44,233 bases of DNA. It comes from Peribacillus muralis. GTDB lineage: Bacteria; Bacillota; Bacilli; Bacillales; DSM-1321. Made by a program: the position numbers and the translations under genes. The notes under the pieces are model-generated. The model did not search any database and was not told the origin of the DNA. It saw nothing but the letters and a program-made list of their open reading frames with translations. The stretch covers positions 577 to 44,809 of the forward strand of contig NZ_LMBV01000002.1 in assembly GCF_001439925.1 (NCBI RefSeq). Reading direction: 5' to 3'. Positions 16,055-24,683 of this stretch are shown piece after piece. Position 1 is the stretch's first letter. Every line of letters starts with the position of its first letter.

Positions 16055-17362
16055 ATGGAATATTCCGCCGAAAAATTACAAGAAGAAAAAGTTTTCAAGG
16101 ACCCGGTACACCGATATATACATGTTCGTGACCGGGTTATATGGGATTTGATCGGGACGAAGGAATTCCAGCGCCTTAGAAGGATCAAACAGCTGGGAAC
16201 GACGTATTTAACCTTTCACGGCGCGGAGCATAGCCGACTTAGCCATTCGCTTGGAGTTTATGAGATTGTCCGCAGGATCGTCGATGATGTTTTCGAGGGA
16301 AGGCCGGAATGGAAGCCTGAGGAACGTTTACTATCCTTGTGCGCGGCCCTACTGCATGATTTGGGTCATGGCCCTTTCTCTCATTCTTTTGAAAAGGTGT
16401 TTGACCTCGACCATGAGCATTTCACCCAACAGATAATCGTCGGCGACACGGAAGTGAATAAGATCCTCCTTAGGGTAGGCCGTGATTTCCCCAAAAAAGT
16501 GGCAGAGGTCATCGCAAAAACCTATAAAGGCAAATTAGTAGTCAGCCTGATTTCCAGTCAGATCGATGCTGATAGAATGGACTATTTACAGCGGGATGCA
16601 TACTTTACCGGTGTGAGCTATGGACACTTCGATATGGAAAGGCTTCTGCGGGTCATGAGGCCGAGGGAAGAGCATGCCGTAATCAAACAAAGCGGGATGC
16701 ATGCAGTGGAAGATTATATCATGAGTCGCTACCAAATGTATTGGCAGGTTTATTTCCATCCAGTCACGAGAAGTGCGGAAGTCATTCTCACTAAGATATT
16801 ACATCGAGCGAAGCATTTATACGAAGCCGGTTATGAGTTTGCTCAGCAACCGCACCATTTTTATTCATTGTTCAAGGGGGAAGTGACCTTAGCTGACTAT
16901 TTGAAAATGGATGAAGCGGTGATGCTCTATTATTTCGAGGCATGGGAAGAAGAAAACGATGCCATTTTAAAAGATTTATGCACACGCTTCATGAATCGGA
17001 AATTATTTAAATATGCGGAATTCCACCCATCGAACAGTCAGATGAATAAATTGATGGAATTAAGGACGTTATTCAAGAAGGCAGGAATCGATCCGGATTA
17101 TTATCTCGTCGTCGATTCTTCATCAGATCTGCCGTATGATTTTTACCGGCCGGGTGAGGAAGAGGAGAGACTGCCGATTCACTTGCTGAAAAATAATGGC
17201 GAAATTCGTGAATTGTCGCGTGAATCCGAAATTGTCGACGCCATTTCAGGCAAAAGAAGAACCGATCATAAGCTGTATTATCCAGCAGATATATTGCGAG
17301 ATGAATCGACGAAGAAAAATATAAAAAAACAGATTCGTACGCTTTTGGAGCTATCGGATTGA
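16055..17362 (+). CDS. ywfO: HD-domain phosphohydrolase YwfO (SAMHD1/dGTPase-like)
   Basis: A 435-residue HD-superfamily hydrolase. The core is visible: HSRLSHSLGVYEI (59-71) contributes the first His, HDLGHGPFSH (101-110) is the HD doublet with the neighbouring His, and DADRMDYLQRDAYFTG (about 168-183) supplies the distal Asp, the layout of dNTP triphosphohydrolases such as SAMHD1 and bacterial dGTPases. B. subtilis YwfO is the counterpart. Likely activity is dNTP hydrolysis; the true substrate is not visible. A weak promoter (TTAGGT-N18-TATAAT, 15990-16019) precedes it. ywgA follows after 33 bases. Confidence 0.88.
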   Translation: MEYSAEKLQEEKVFKDPVHRYIHVRDRVIWDLIGTKEFQRLRRIKQLGTTYLTFHGAEHSRLSHSLGVYEIVRRIVDDVFEGRPEWKPEERLLSLCAALLHDLGHGPFSHSFEKVFDLDHEHFTQQIIVGDTEVNKILLRVGRDFPKKVAEVIAKTYKGKLVVSLISSQIDADRMDYLQRDAYFTGVSYGHFDMERLLRVMRPREEHAVIKQSGMHAVEDYIMSRYQMYWQVYFHPVTRSAEVILTKILHRAKHLYEAGYEFAQQPHHFYSLFKGEVTLADYLKMDEAVMLYYFEAWEEENDAILKDLCTRFMNRKLFKYAEFHPSNSQMNKLMELRTLFKKAGIDPDYYLVVDSSSDLPYDFYRPGEEEERLPIHLLKNNGEIRELSRESEIVDAISGKRRTDHKLYYPADILRDESTKKNIKKQIRTLLELSD

Positions 17363-17395
17363 AGTGGTACATTTTTTATTGAGGAGTGACGAACC

Positions 17396-17914
17396 TTGTT
17401 TAAGGATCATGCAAACATTATTAATGCAATATCTACTGCCGGTGAGATCTCGGGTCGGAAAAAATTACAAAAAATCGTGTATATCGCCAAGAAGCTTTCG
17501 TTTCCTTTCCACGAGAAGTTTCAATTTCATTTTTATGGGCCGTATTCGGAGGAGCTGACCTTACGCATTGAAGAACTTTGCGAAATGGGTTACTTGAATG
17601 AGGTAAAGGAAAAAAAGGCAGGCTATTATCAATATTGCTATTCAATAACGGATGCGGGCCAGGACTTCCTATCGATACAGGAAGTGGAGATGCCTGCTCT
17701 TGAGGCATGCTTACTCGATATGAATGAACAGAATGCCCGATTTTTGGAGCTTGTTTCAACGGTATTATATTTCGACACGCTTGAAAAAGAGGAAGTCACC
17801 GAGAAGATTTTCACACTGAAAAGCAAGCAAAAATATACACCGGAAGAAATTGAAGAAGCATATAAATATATTGACCAGCTAAAAACAAAAGCTAAGCCGA
17901 ATGGATGCTTTTAA
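17396..17914 (+). CDS. ywgA: YwgA family protein
   Basis: A 172-residue protein of the YwgA family, function unknown. The N-terminal part reads as a winged-helix-like domain: RKKLQKIVYIAKKL (21-34), FHFYGPYSEEL (43-53), then IEELCEMGYL, SITDAG. The order KLQKxxY...GPYSxxL...G resembles that of Panacea/DUF4065 (SocA-like) antitoxin domains; this is a pattern reading, not a database result. The C-terminus is an acidic helical region. It starts at a TTG behind GAGGAGTG and is in the same transcription unit as the HD hydrolase, which suggests a shared job. Confidence 0.8.
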   Translation: MFKDHANIINAISTAGEISGRKKLQKIVYIAKKLSFPFHEKFQFHFYGPYSEELTLRIEELCEMGYLNEVKEKKAGYYQYCYSITDAGQDFLSIQEVEMPALEACLLDMNEQNARFLELVSTVLYFDTLEKEEVTEKIFTLKSKQKYTPEEIEEAYKYIDQLKTKAKPNGCF

Positions 17915-17951
17915 AGGGCAGGAAAAAAAAGCTAGGCAATATGAACGAGAG

Positions 17952-17983
17952 GCTGTCTGTATTTTACAGGCGGCATCTTTTTT
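17952..17983 (+). terminator. Terminator of ywfO-ywgA
   Basis: GCTGTCTGT-ATTTT-ACAGGCGGC (paired with two G-U) is followed by ATCTTTTTT. Confidence 0.8.
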
Positions 17984-18231
17984 AGGTTCCAATGCATGAA
18001 TAAAGAGTGAAATGGATTGTCCTCATGATCATTTATTCCGCAGACTTGGATACGGGTTGGTATAGTAGAACCTTTGATCCTCTCTCATAAAATAAATGAA
18101 AGCGTTTTTGTGGATGTAGCCTATTAAGATAATTTTATTGAATTCTTCATAAGCTAAAATTTATCCTCTGTTCAACATTTTGGGAAATGGAATTTCTATG
18201 TAAATGTTAAAACTGAGTGGATTTAATCAGC

Positions 18232-18376
18232 AAAACTGAAGGTAATGGAGACTCCATCTTCATTTTCACGCAGAGTGGAGTGGAACGGAGGGTGAGAGAC
18301 TCCTGCCGGAAAGCGAGTCCAAGGGAGACAGCAGGCGCTAGAACCGACGGTAGGCCCAATTGGATAAAAGAGTGTC
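18232..18376 (+). repeat. Dispersed GC-rich element, copy A (diverged)
   Basis: It begins with AAAACTGAAGG, then CACGCAGAGTGGAGTGGAACGG, then GAGAGACTCCTGCCGGAAA. The centre is diverged (mismatches in the CCTGCGGG arm). Shares head, core and tail order with copies at 18412, 24513, 25000 and 43947. Confidence 0.75.
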
Positions 18377-18411
18377 CGCAATGAAATGAAAATATCAAAT
18401 TTGAAACAATT

Positions 18412-18593
18412 AAAACTGTGAGCGATAGGAGTTCTACCTGATTTTTCACGCATAGGGGAATGAAACGAAAGGCGGCGAGACTCCTGCGGGAAATGCGTGT
18501 CTACGTGAGACCCCGCAGGTTAAAAGCCGAGGAGTCACGGACCGCCTCTGGATAAGGGATCGCCTGCAGCGAAAAGGAATGGTCAATGTACAG
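18412..18593 (+). repeat. Dispersed GC-rich element, copy B (full length)
   Basis: The most complete copy. It carries two overlapping inverted repeats: CCTGCGGG (18483-18490) with CCCGCAGG (18512-18519), and GACTCCT (18479-18485) with AGGAGTC (18530-18536), followed by ACGGACCGCCTCTGG and ATCGCCTGCAGCG. The two left arms overlap, so only one stem can form at a time. Confidence 0.85.
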
Positions 18594-18639
18594 CTTCTCC
18601 TAGTTCAATCGACGTGCTTTTTTTCTATTTTAAACAAAA

Positions 18640-18687
18640 GTGCCCTACAGGATCGACTTTTTTCAAAGCGCCTATCCTGTAGGGTAC
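18640..18687 (-). terminator. Hairpin terminator of ywhB (CCCTAYAG family)
   Basis: GTGCCCTACAGGAT (18640-18653) pairs with ATCCTGTAGGGTAC (18674-18687). On the minus strand it is followed by ACTTTTG. A near-identical hairpin ends speB at 24412-24468. Confidence 0.8.
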
Positions 18688-18726
18688 ATTTTAGATGGTG
18701 GCTTATATTTCCCCGTTATGTAAATC

Positions 18727-18912
18727 TCATAGGTCGCTTTTACGGACACCTGCTACTGCAAAGTGGTTTTTCGACATTTCTTCAATGAAAATCGTCACGG
18801 CCTCTGCTGGCGCTCCGGTTGTTTCTGTTACCGCTGCGGTCACCTTTTCGACTAAAGCTTTTTTTTGTTCGTCTGTACGGCCTTCAAGCATTTTGACTGT
18901 TACAAATGGCAT
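18727..18912 (-). CDS. ywhB: 4-oxalocrotonate tautomerase family protein (YwhB)
   Basis: A 61-residue tautomerase-superfamily subunit with the catalytic N-terminal Pro exposed after Met removal (MPFVTVKMLEGRTDEQK). Family members form hexamers and catalyse keto-enol isomerisation of 2-hydroxymuconate-like compounds; the physiological substrate in Bacillus is unknown. Two ATG codons are adjacent (18915 and 18912). The second is chosen because it makes Pro the second residue and has better spacing from AGGGGGG. The Arg in EGRT and the C-terminal VAGVR segment are typical. Confidence 0.88.
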   Translation of the reverse strand: MPFVTVKMLEGRTDEQKKALVEKVTAAVTETTGAPAEAVTIFIEEMSKNHFAVAGVRKSDL

Positions 18913-19048
18913 CATGATCCCCCCTTTCGTTCTTATCTTGTAGTGTTTCACAACGGAAAAAGAATTGCAAGACGAGGAAGTCAGAGTTTTTTTCACTTCT
19001 TGGTCTTTTGATGTATACTAACGGTAATATATATTGGGGGAGAAGCTA

Positions 19049-19714
19049 TTGGATCAATTAGAACGGTTTTTGGCTTATGATTTGGAAGAACTTCCATATG
19101 TCATTGTGTCATTGTTGATCGCATTTACGGTACATGAATTTTCACATGCTTATGTGGCCTATAAGTTCGGTGACCCGACGGCAAAGAATGAAGGAAGAGT
19201 AACGTTGAATCCGGTTTCCCACTTGGATCCGATCGGGACTTTGTTGATATTGATCGCCGGATTCGGTTGGGCAAGACCTGTCCCGGTCAATCGTTTTCAT
19301 TTTAAAAATCCAAAGTTGGCGGGAGTGCTCGTCTCTTTTGCGGGTCCGTTCAGTAACCTGATCGTTGCCATTTTGGGTTATTTGATTTTTTACGGGCTGC
19401 TTGCAGCAGGAGTTGGACCAGATTTACCTTTTTTCGTCCAGCCCTTCTTGAATGTGCTCATAAATTTGAATGTCCTTTTGTTTGTATTCAATCTCATCCC
19501 GCTGCCGCCGCTCGATGGTTTTCGGATCATACAGGATCTTGTTTCAGCAGATTTGCGGGCAAAAATGACCCAGTATGAGCAGTATGGGTCGCTGATTTTT
19601 TTGATTTTGATCATCACGCCGCTCAGCAACTATACAATTAGACCGATATTGGATACGGGTATTAAATTTGTAGGAAGCAGCTTGAGTCAATTTTTTTCAC
19701 TATTATTTTTTTAA
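19049..19714 (+). CDS. ywhC: Site-2 protease-type M50 metallopeptidase (YwhC)
   Basis: A 221-residue polytopic membrane protein with the zinc motif HEFSH at 29-33 inside a transmembrane segment and the third-ligand region NLIPLPPLDGFRI about residues 147-160, the compact M50 form without PDZ or CBS domains. It matches YwhC and similar Bacillus proteins. Substrate unknown. The TTG at 19049 is chosen because GGGGGAGAAG immediately precedes it; a TTG at 19034 is in frame but lacks a site. ywhD follows after 38 bases. Confidence 0.88.
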   Translation: MDQLERFLAYDLEELPYVIVSLLIAFTVHEFSHAYVAYKFGDPTAKNEGRVTLNPVSHLDPIGTLLILIAGFGWARPVPVNRFHFKNPKLAGVLVSFAGPFSNLIVAILGYLIFYGLLAAGVGPDLPFFVQPFLNVLINLNVLLFVFNLIPLPPLDGFRIIQDLVSADLRAKMTQYEQYGSLIFLILIITPLSNYTIRPILDTGIKFVGSSLSQFFSLLFF

Positions 19715-19752
19715 CAAAAAAGAAATGACAAAACATGAAGGGGGATATAAAC

Positions 19753-20262
19753 ATGGAAGAACAACCAAAGAAGAAGGTAGGCTTCAATATCATCAAAAAT
19801 GATCCTACTGAGGGTCATGGCGGATATGGGGCCGGGGTTTTGACACTCGATAATATTTCACCGGTCATCATTGATGTCGATGCAGGTGAAGCCGAGGTGG
19901 ATATCGGTGCGATGCATGCGCGAAGTGTCGTGGAAAAAGGGATCAAATTTTTAAAGACGAAAGAAGAGGTCCCGAATGCAAAGCCTTACTGGCTTGTTTG
20001 GGTGACGATTGAGGCCACTCAAAACGGTCCTCAATATGCAGGTGTGACTGCTTGCGAAATGATGGTTGACCGTTCAATCAGACGTGGCTACAAATCCCTT
20101 CCGGAGCACGTTAACCGGATGGATAAATCGCTTAAACGTTATATCATCGTCGAGGATATGGATGTTAAATCAAAACGTATCCTTGCAGACTTCCTGAAAA
20201 ACCATGATGCGGGAATGTGGGATCGTTCTTCAGCGAAGCTTAAGGAGTCATTGACGGTTTAA
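19753..20262 (+). CDS. ywhD: YwhD family protein
   Basis: A 169-residue soluble protein of the YwhD family, found next to ywhC and pbpG in Bacillus. No known fold motif or catalytic signature is visible. The conserved-looking blocks are the N-terminal GFNIIKNDPTEGHGGYG (residues 10-26) and the GVTACEMMVDRSIRRGYKS segment. I chose the ATG at 19753 with GAAGGGGGATAT in front over an ATG six codons upstream. Function unknown. Confidence 0.85.
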   Translation: MEEQPKKKVGFNIIKNDPTEGHGGYGAGVLTLDNISPVIIDVDAGEAEVDIGAMHARSVVEKGIKFLKTKEEVPNAKPYWLVWVTIEATQNGPQYAGVTACEMMVDRSIRRGYKSLPEHVNRMDKSLKRYIIVEDMDVKSKRILADFLKNHDAGMWDRSSAKLKESLTV

Positions 20263-20361
20263 ATGTTGAATTATGAAGTTTAGTGAAAAATGCACTTGTC
20301 GTAAAGCGATAAAATCAGTAAACTTATAGACAGCAGTTTAGACACTGTGGAACTAGGACAG

Positions 20362-20397
20362 AAAAAACCCGAAGCCGCTTGCGGTTTCGGGTTTTTT
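20362..20397. terminator. Bidirectional terminator between ywhD and pbpG
   Basis: AAAAAACCCGAAGCCGC-TT-GCGGTTTCGGGTTTTTT is a near-perfect inverted repeat with A and T tracts on both sides, between convergent genes. Confidence 0.93.
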
Positions 20398-20399
20398 CG

Positions 20400-22469
20400 T
20401 TATCTCCACGGCTTCAGGACCTTTTTGTACCATGGGGTCTTTTTTTGCTCTGCTTCATCCGGGACTTGTGTAGGTTTATCGCCTTTAAAGTGCTCGGCGC
20501 AGTATTCGATGGGTTCTGTGCCTTTCACATAATAAGTCAATCTTGAGACAGGGCAATCCTTTGTTGCCAATTTACCGCTGGCGGGATTCACGTTGACAGC
20601 GATTACGTTTTTTGTTTCCTTAAACGGTTTGGCCTTTGTTCCCTGCAGGCCCTTTTCCATATAAGACGCCCAGATTTTCTTTGCATAGCTTTTTTCTGCC
20701 GGATTCTCGATTTTTTTACCTTGGTCATAGCCAATCCAGACTCCTGCTACAAGCTCCGGTGTGTAACCGATCATCCAGCTATCCGTCGGGGTGGAACCTG
20801 ATTTGCCGGCATATGGGCGGGTCAGCTGTGAGCTGATGGTGCTTCCGGTAACCTTCGTATAGCCATTTAAGGTTTCATCGAAAACCCCGGTAAGCATATC
20901 GGTCATGACGAACGCCTTGTCCTTATCCAGAATCTGTTCCGGTTTCTCCTTTTCATCAAAAATCACTTCACCTTTTTGATTTTCCACCTTTTTGATAAAC
21001 ACGGGTTCAACCTTCTTGCCGCCGTTAGCCAGAATGCCGTATGCATTGACCATTTCAATTGCACGTACGCCTGAGGTACCGAGTGCGAGCGATGGCACGA
21101 CAGCCATTTTCGCCGTTATGCCAAAGCGGTGCGCCGTATCGACCAAAGACTGTTCCCCAAGGAATAAATGTGTTTTTACGGCGAAGATATTATCTGAAAG
21201 AGCAATGGCCTGGGCCATCGTGATTTCACCTTCCGCATATTGATGATTGTAATTATGCGGTGTATAGGAGGAGTGGCCATCATCGAAAGAAAATGTGGTC
21301 GTCTCGCTTTTTAAAGTGGTCGACGGTGTGAAACCATTTTCCAGCGCTGCATAATAGAGCAATGGCTTCATGGTCGAGCCTGGCTGACGGACGGCCTGTG
21401 TAGCCCTGTTGAATGGCGACTCCTCATAATCGCGACCACCGACCAATGCCCGGACTTCGCCTGTATCCGGATCCATTGCCACGATCGAGGCTTGAATAGC
21501 TGAAGACTCCGGAATGGTAGTGGAAACAACCTCTTCGGCTGCGTCCTGCTGTGATTCGTCGAGTGTGGTATATACCTTTAGGCCGCCGAGCTCAATCGTC
21601 CTGTCATCTAAGTGAAGCTGTGATTTCAATGCCTGCTTGACCGCATCCTGGAAATAGGGAGCGGTTTTCTTGGTGACCGTTCCATGCTCTCCTTTTAATG
21701 TAAGCGGGACTTGCGAAGCTTCGGTGACATTTTTTCCTGAAATGTAGCTTTTATTTTTCATGGCCTGCAGGACAACCCTCTGTCTCGATTTTGCCTTTTC
21801 AAGGTTATCCAATGGAGAATAGTTGGATGGCCCTTTAGGTATCCCGGCCAGCATGCTAGCCTCAGCGAGTGTAAGATCCAAGGCATTCTTGCCAAAGTAA
21901 TACTGGCTTGCAGCCTGGGCGCCGTATGCGCCATGGCCATAGTAAATCGTATTTAAATAACCTTCCAGAATTTCTTTTTTGGAGTAGTTCATTTCTAAGC
22001 GTATTGTATAAAAGGCCTCATTGAGCTTCCGCGACCATGTTTTGTCATGACCGAGAAACAGGTTCCGTGCATACTGCTGGGTTATCGTGCTTGCGCCCTG
22101 GACCTTGGACATGGCCTGGATATCTGCAAGAATGGCCCCGCCAATCCGCTTTATATCAAATCCATTGTGAGTGTAAAATTGGCGGTCCTCAACAGCCACG
22201 GTTGCTTTAATGAGCTGAGGTGAAATCGCATCCATCCCGGCCCAATACCGCTTCTGGCCATTATCCGTTTCACCGATCACATTTCCATCATCGCTATAAT
22301 AGAGCGTGGACTGTGGTACGGCCAATGGCGGCGGCCCTAATATTTTTGCATAAATCAGCAAAGAGAGAAGCAATACAAAGAGTATGATGAGCCCGATTGT
22401 GGCAAGGATAATGATGGCCCGTACATATTTAGTCGTCCTTTTAAATCGTTCGCTTGGAATCAATTCCAT
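20400..22469 (-). CDS. pbpG: Class A penicillin-binding protein PbpG (sporulation)
   Basis: A 689-residue bifunctional peptidoglycan synthase with an N-terminal membrane anchor (about 18-45). The glycosyltransferase motifs are EDRQFYTHNGFD and GASTITQQYARNLFLG; the transpeptidase motifs are STMK (active-site Ser), SDN and KSGS, the last in place of KTG. Length and gene order match B. subtilis PbpG (YwhE, PBP2d), which makes germ-cell wall in the forespore. I start at the ATG at 22469 with AGAGAGG at 8 bases; an in-frame GTG lies three codons upstream. The tail has a Cys pair (KDCPVS, EYCAEH). Confidence 0.93.
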   Translation of the reverse strand: MELIPSERFKRTTKYVRAIIILATIGLIILFVLLLSLLIYAKILGPPPLAVPQSTLYYSDDGNVIGETDNGQKRYWAGMDAISPQLIKATVAVEDRQFYTHNGFDIKRIGGAILADIQAMSKVQGASTITQQYARNLFLGHDKTWSRKLNEAFYTIRLEMNYSKKEILEGYLNTIYYGHGAYGAQAASQYYFGKNALDLTLAEASMLAGIPKGPSNYSPLDNLEKAKSRQRVVLQAMKNKSYISGKNVTEASQVPLTLKGEHGTVTKKTAPYFQDAVKQALKSQLHLDDRTIELGGLKVYTTLDESQQDAAEEVVSTTIPESSAIQASIVAMDPDTGEVRALVGGRDYEESPFNRATQAVRQPGSTMKPLLYYAALENGFTPSTTLKSETTTFSFDDGHSSYTPHNYNHQYAEGEITMAQAIALSDNIFAVKTHLFLGEQSLVDTAHRFGITAKMAVVPSLALGTSGVRAIEMVNAYGILANGGKKVEPVFIKKVENQKGEVIFDEKEKPEQILDKDKAFVMTDMLTGVFDETLNGYTKVTGSTISSQLTRPYAGKSGSTPTDSWMIGYTPELVAGVWIGYDQGKKIENPAEKSYAKKIWASYMEKGLQGTKAKPFKETKNVIAVNVNPASGKLATKDCPVSRLTYYVKGTEPIEYCAEHFKGDKPTQVPDEAEQKKTPWYKKVLKPWR

Positions 22470-22512
22470 TGCATTCACCTCTCTTATCAGAAAAGAATCT
22501 AGTATCTATTAC

Positions 22513-22542
22513 TATTATGGAAAAAAAAGAGATTTTTAAACA
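22513..22542 (-). promoter_or_regulatory. Candidate forespore (sigma-F/G) promoter of pbpG
   Basis: On the minus strand TGTTTA (22542-22537) and CATAATA (22519-22513) are separated by 17 bases. The -10 fits the sigma-F/sigma-G type CATAnTA well, the -35 fits partly. B. subtilis pbpG is forespore-expressed, in agreement. Confidence 0.45.
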
Positions 22543-22568
22543 TAAGAAAGTCATTTTGGAAATTTATC

Positions 22569-22596
22569 TTGCAATTCTGCTAGATTCGTCTATAAT
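22569..22596 (+). promoter_or_regulatory. Sigma-A promoter of speE-speB
   Basis: TTGCAA (22569-22574) and TATAAT (22591-22596) with a 16-base spacer lie about 80 bases before speE. Confidence 0.7.
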
Positions 22597-22676
22597 TTTT
22601 CTAGCTAATGACTATACCGAATTTGGGGAACCTATTAGGTGACTGACAATATGAAATGGAAAAGGAGCGTTAATAA

Positions 22677-23504
22677 ATGAGCATTTGGTTTACTGAAAAA
22701 CAAACAGAGAACTTTGGTATTACGATGAAAGTGAATCGTACTTTACATACGGAGCAAACTGAGTTTCAAAAGCTTGATATGATTGAAACGGAAGAGTGGG
22801 GCAATATGCTATTGTTGGATGACATGGTCATGACTTCACAGCGCGATGAATTCGTTTACCATGAAATGGTAGCCCATGTTCCTTTATTCACTCATCCTAA
22901 TCCAGAAAACGTTTTGGTTGTAGGCGGAGGGGACGGAGGAGTTATCCGTGAAATCCTTAAGCACCCAAGCGTAAAAAAAGCTACATTGGTGGATATCGAT
23001 GGAAAAGTTATCGAATACTCCAAGAAGTTTTTGCCGGAGATTGCAGGCATGCTTGAAGATCCGCGTGTAGACGTACAAGTTGGGGATGGCTTCATGCACA
23101 TCGCCAAAAGTGAAAATGAATATGACGTGATCATGGTTGACTCAACTGAACCTGTCGGACCTGCTGTCAATTTATTCACAAAAGGTTTTTATGCCGGGAT
23201 TTCCAAAGCTTTGAAAGAAGATGGGATCTTTGTGGCACAATCAGACAATCCTTGGTTTAAAGCGGACTTAATTCGTGATGTACAACGTGATGTGAAAGAA
23301 ATATTCCCGATCACTAGCCTTTATTTAGCGAACATCCCAACGTATCCGAGCGGCCTTTGGGCGTTTACGATCGGATCGAAAAAATATAATCCATTGGAAG
23401 TAGCGGAAGAACGCTTCCATGAGATCGACACGAAATATTATACGAAAGAACTTCATCAAGCAGCGTTCGTTCTGCCTAAATTCGTTCAAGATCTAGTGAA
23501 ATAA
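22677..23504 (+). CDS. speE: Spermidine synthase SpeE
   Basis: A 275-residue aminopropyltransferase that makes spermidine from putrescine and decarboxylated S-adenosylmethionine. The nucleotide-binding motif [16 protein letters not shown] (about 80-95), the [13 protein letters not shown] segment, and the gate-keeping DSTEPVGPA (about 156-164) are all present. AAAGGAG precedes the ATG. speB begins 13 bases after its stop, so the two are co-transcribed and cover the arginine-decarboxylase route downstream of agmatine. Confidence 0.95.
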   Translation: MSIWFTEKQTENFGITMKVNRTLHTEQTEFQKLDMIETEEWGNMLLLDDMVMTSQRDEFVYHEMVAHVPLFTHPNPENVLVVGGGDGGVIREILKHPSVKKATLVDIDGKVIEYSKKFLPEIAGMLEDPRVDVQVGDGFMHIAKSENEYDVIMVDSTEPVGPAVNLFTKGFYAGISKALKEDGIFVAQSDNPWFKADLIRDVQRDVKEIFPITSLYLANIPTYPSGLWAFTIGSKKYNPLEVAEERFHEIDTKYYTKELHQAAFVLPKFVQDLVK

Positions 23505-23517
23505 GGAGGCGTGGAAC

Positions 23518-24396
23518 ATGAGATTCGATGAAGCCTATTCAGGCAATGTATTCATTAAAAGCCATCCCGATTTCGAGGAGTCGGAAGCCGTGCTTTACGG
23601 CATGCCAATGGACTGGACGGTAAGCTTCCGTCCGGGTTCCCGCTTTGGGCCGACCAGGATCCGTGAAGTTTCGATCGGTCTGGAGGAGTACAGCCCGTAC
23701 TTGGATCGTGAATTGGAAGAAGTGAAATTTTATGATGCTGGCGATATTCCCTTGCCATTCGGCAACCCGCAGCGAAGCATCGATATGATAGAAGAATTTG
23801 TCGACGGTGTGTTGGATGCCGGTAAATTCCCATTAGGTATGGGCGGGGAGCACCTCGTCACATGGCCTGTCATAAAAGCCATGTACAAAAAGTATCCCGA
23901 CATGGCCATCATTCATATGGATGCCCACACTGATTTACGGGAGGATTATGAGGGAGAACCGCTTTCCCATGCATCGATCATTCGTAAATCCGCAGAGCTT
24001 ATCGGTCCGAAGAATGTATACTCATTCGGCATTCGCTCCGGTTTGAAGGAAGAGTTTCAATGGGCAAAGGAAAATGGTATGCACATCTCTAAATTCGAAG
24101 TTCTGGAGCCACTGAAAGAAGTACTGCCACAGCTGGCAGGGCGTCCTGTTTATGTAACGATCGACATCGATGTCCTTGACCCTGCACATGCGCCGGGAAC
24201 AGGCACTGTAGATTGTGGAGGCATCACTTCCAAAGAGCTTTTAGCTTCGATTCATGAGATAGCACGGTCTGAGATAAATGTCGTCGGCTGTGATTTAGTG
24301 GAAGTAGCACCAATCTATGATCCATCAGAGCAAACAGCGAACACGGCGAGCAAGCTGATACGCGAAATGATTTTAGGTTGGGTTCAAAAAGGCTAA
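23518..24396 (+). CDS. speB: Agmatinase SpeB
   Basis: A 292-residue ureohydrolase that splits agmatine into putrescine and urea. Manganese ligands are in MGGEH, HMDAHTDLR and IDIDVLDPAHAPGTG, all intact. It supplies the putrescine used by SpeE encoded just upstream. AAGGAGG precedes the ATG. The operon ends at a CCCTAYAG-family hairpin. Confidence 0.95.
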   Translation: MRFDEAYSGNVFIKSHPDFEESEAVLYGMPMDWTVSFRPGSRFGPTRIREVSIGLEEYSPYLDRELEEVKFYDAGDIPLPFGNPQRSIDMIEEFVDGVLDAGKFPLGMGGEHLVTWPVIKAMYKKYPDMAIIHMDAHTDLREDYEGEPLSHASIIRKSAELIGPKNVYSFGIRSGLKEEFQWAKENGMHISKFEVLEPLKEVLPQLAGRPVYVTIDIDVLDPAHAPGTGTVDCGGITSKELLASIHEIARSEINVVGCDLVEVAPIYDPSEQTANTASKLIREMILGWVQKG

Positions 24397-24411
24397 GAAT
24401 CGAACTTTAAT

Positions 24412-24468
24412 AAAAGTACCCTATAGAATGGACACGTTGAAATAAGTCTATTCTGTAGGGTGCTTTTG
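24412..24468 (+). terminator. Terminator of speE-speB (CCCTAYAG family hairpin)
   Basis: GTACCCTATAGAATGGAC (24416-24433) pairs with GTCTATTCTGTAGGGTGC (24446-24463), flanked by AAAA and TTTT. The same stem sequence occurs at 18640-18687, and a right half alone near 25220-25245. Confidence 0.85.
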
Positions 24469-24512
24469 TTTATAAATAGATTGCCAATTGTCCAAAGTGT
24501 TGGAGGTATTCC

Positions 24513-24683
24513 AAAACTGAGGCAATAGGGCTTCAATTTTTTCGTATTCTTTCAGAGTGGAACGGAGGGTGCGAGACTTCTGCGGGGAAATGCGACCCCG
24601 CAGGCAAAAGCCGAGTAGACTCCCGGACCGCCCTCTGGATAAGCGCGATCGCCTGCAGTGAATTGAAACGGTCTAAGGTACAG
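24513..24683 (+). repeat. Dispersed GC-rich element, copy C
   Basis: Head AAAACTGAGGCAATAGGG, then CAGAGTGGAACGGAGGGTGCGAG. CTGCGGGG (24580-24587) pairs with CCCCGCAG (24596-24603). It continues with GACCGCCCTCTGGATAAGCG and CGCCTGCAGTG like copy B, and lacks the GTGTCTACGTGA segment between the arms. Confidence 0.85.

Larger units (their letters stand above)
17984..18726. other. Repeat-rich intergenic region between ywgA and ywhB
   Basis: The 743 bases contain no credible gene. From 17984 to 18231 the DNA is AT-rich with nothing recognisable. Two copies of the GC-rich dispersed element follow head to tail (18232-18376 and 18412-18593), then a CCCTAYAG-type hairpin that ends ywhB (18640-18687). 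Open frames here lie inside the repeats. Confidence 0.7.

Noticed and set aside
18207..18453. Overlapping minus-strand frames of 76-80 codons
   Set aside because: They lie inside the GC-rich repeat copies A and B and lack ribosome binding sites.
24513..24683. Insertion sequence remnant
   Set aside because: No transposase-like coding sequence or terminal inverted repeat plus target duplication could be seen. A non-autonomous element remains possible.
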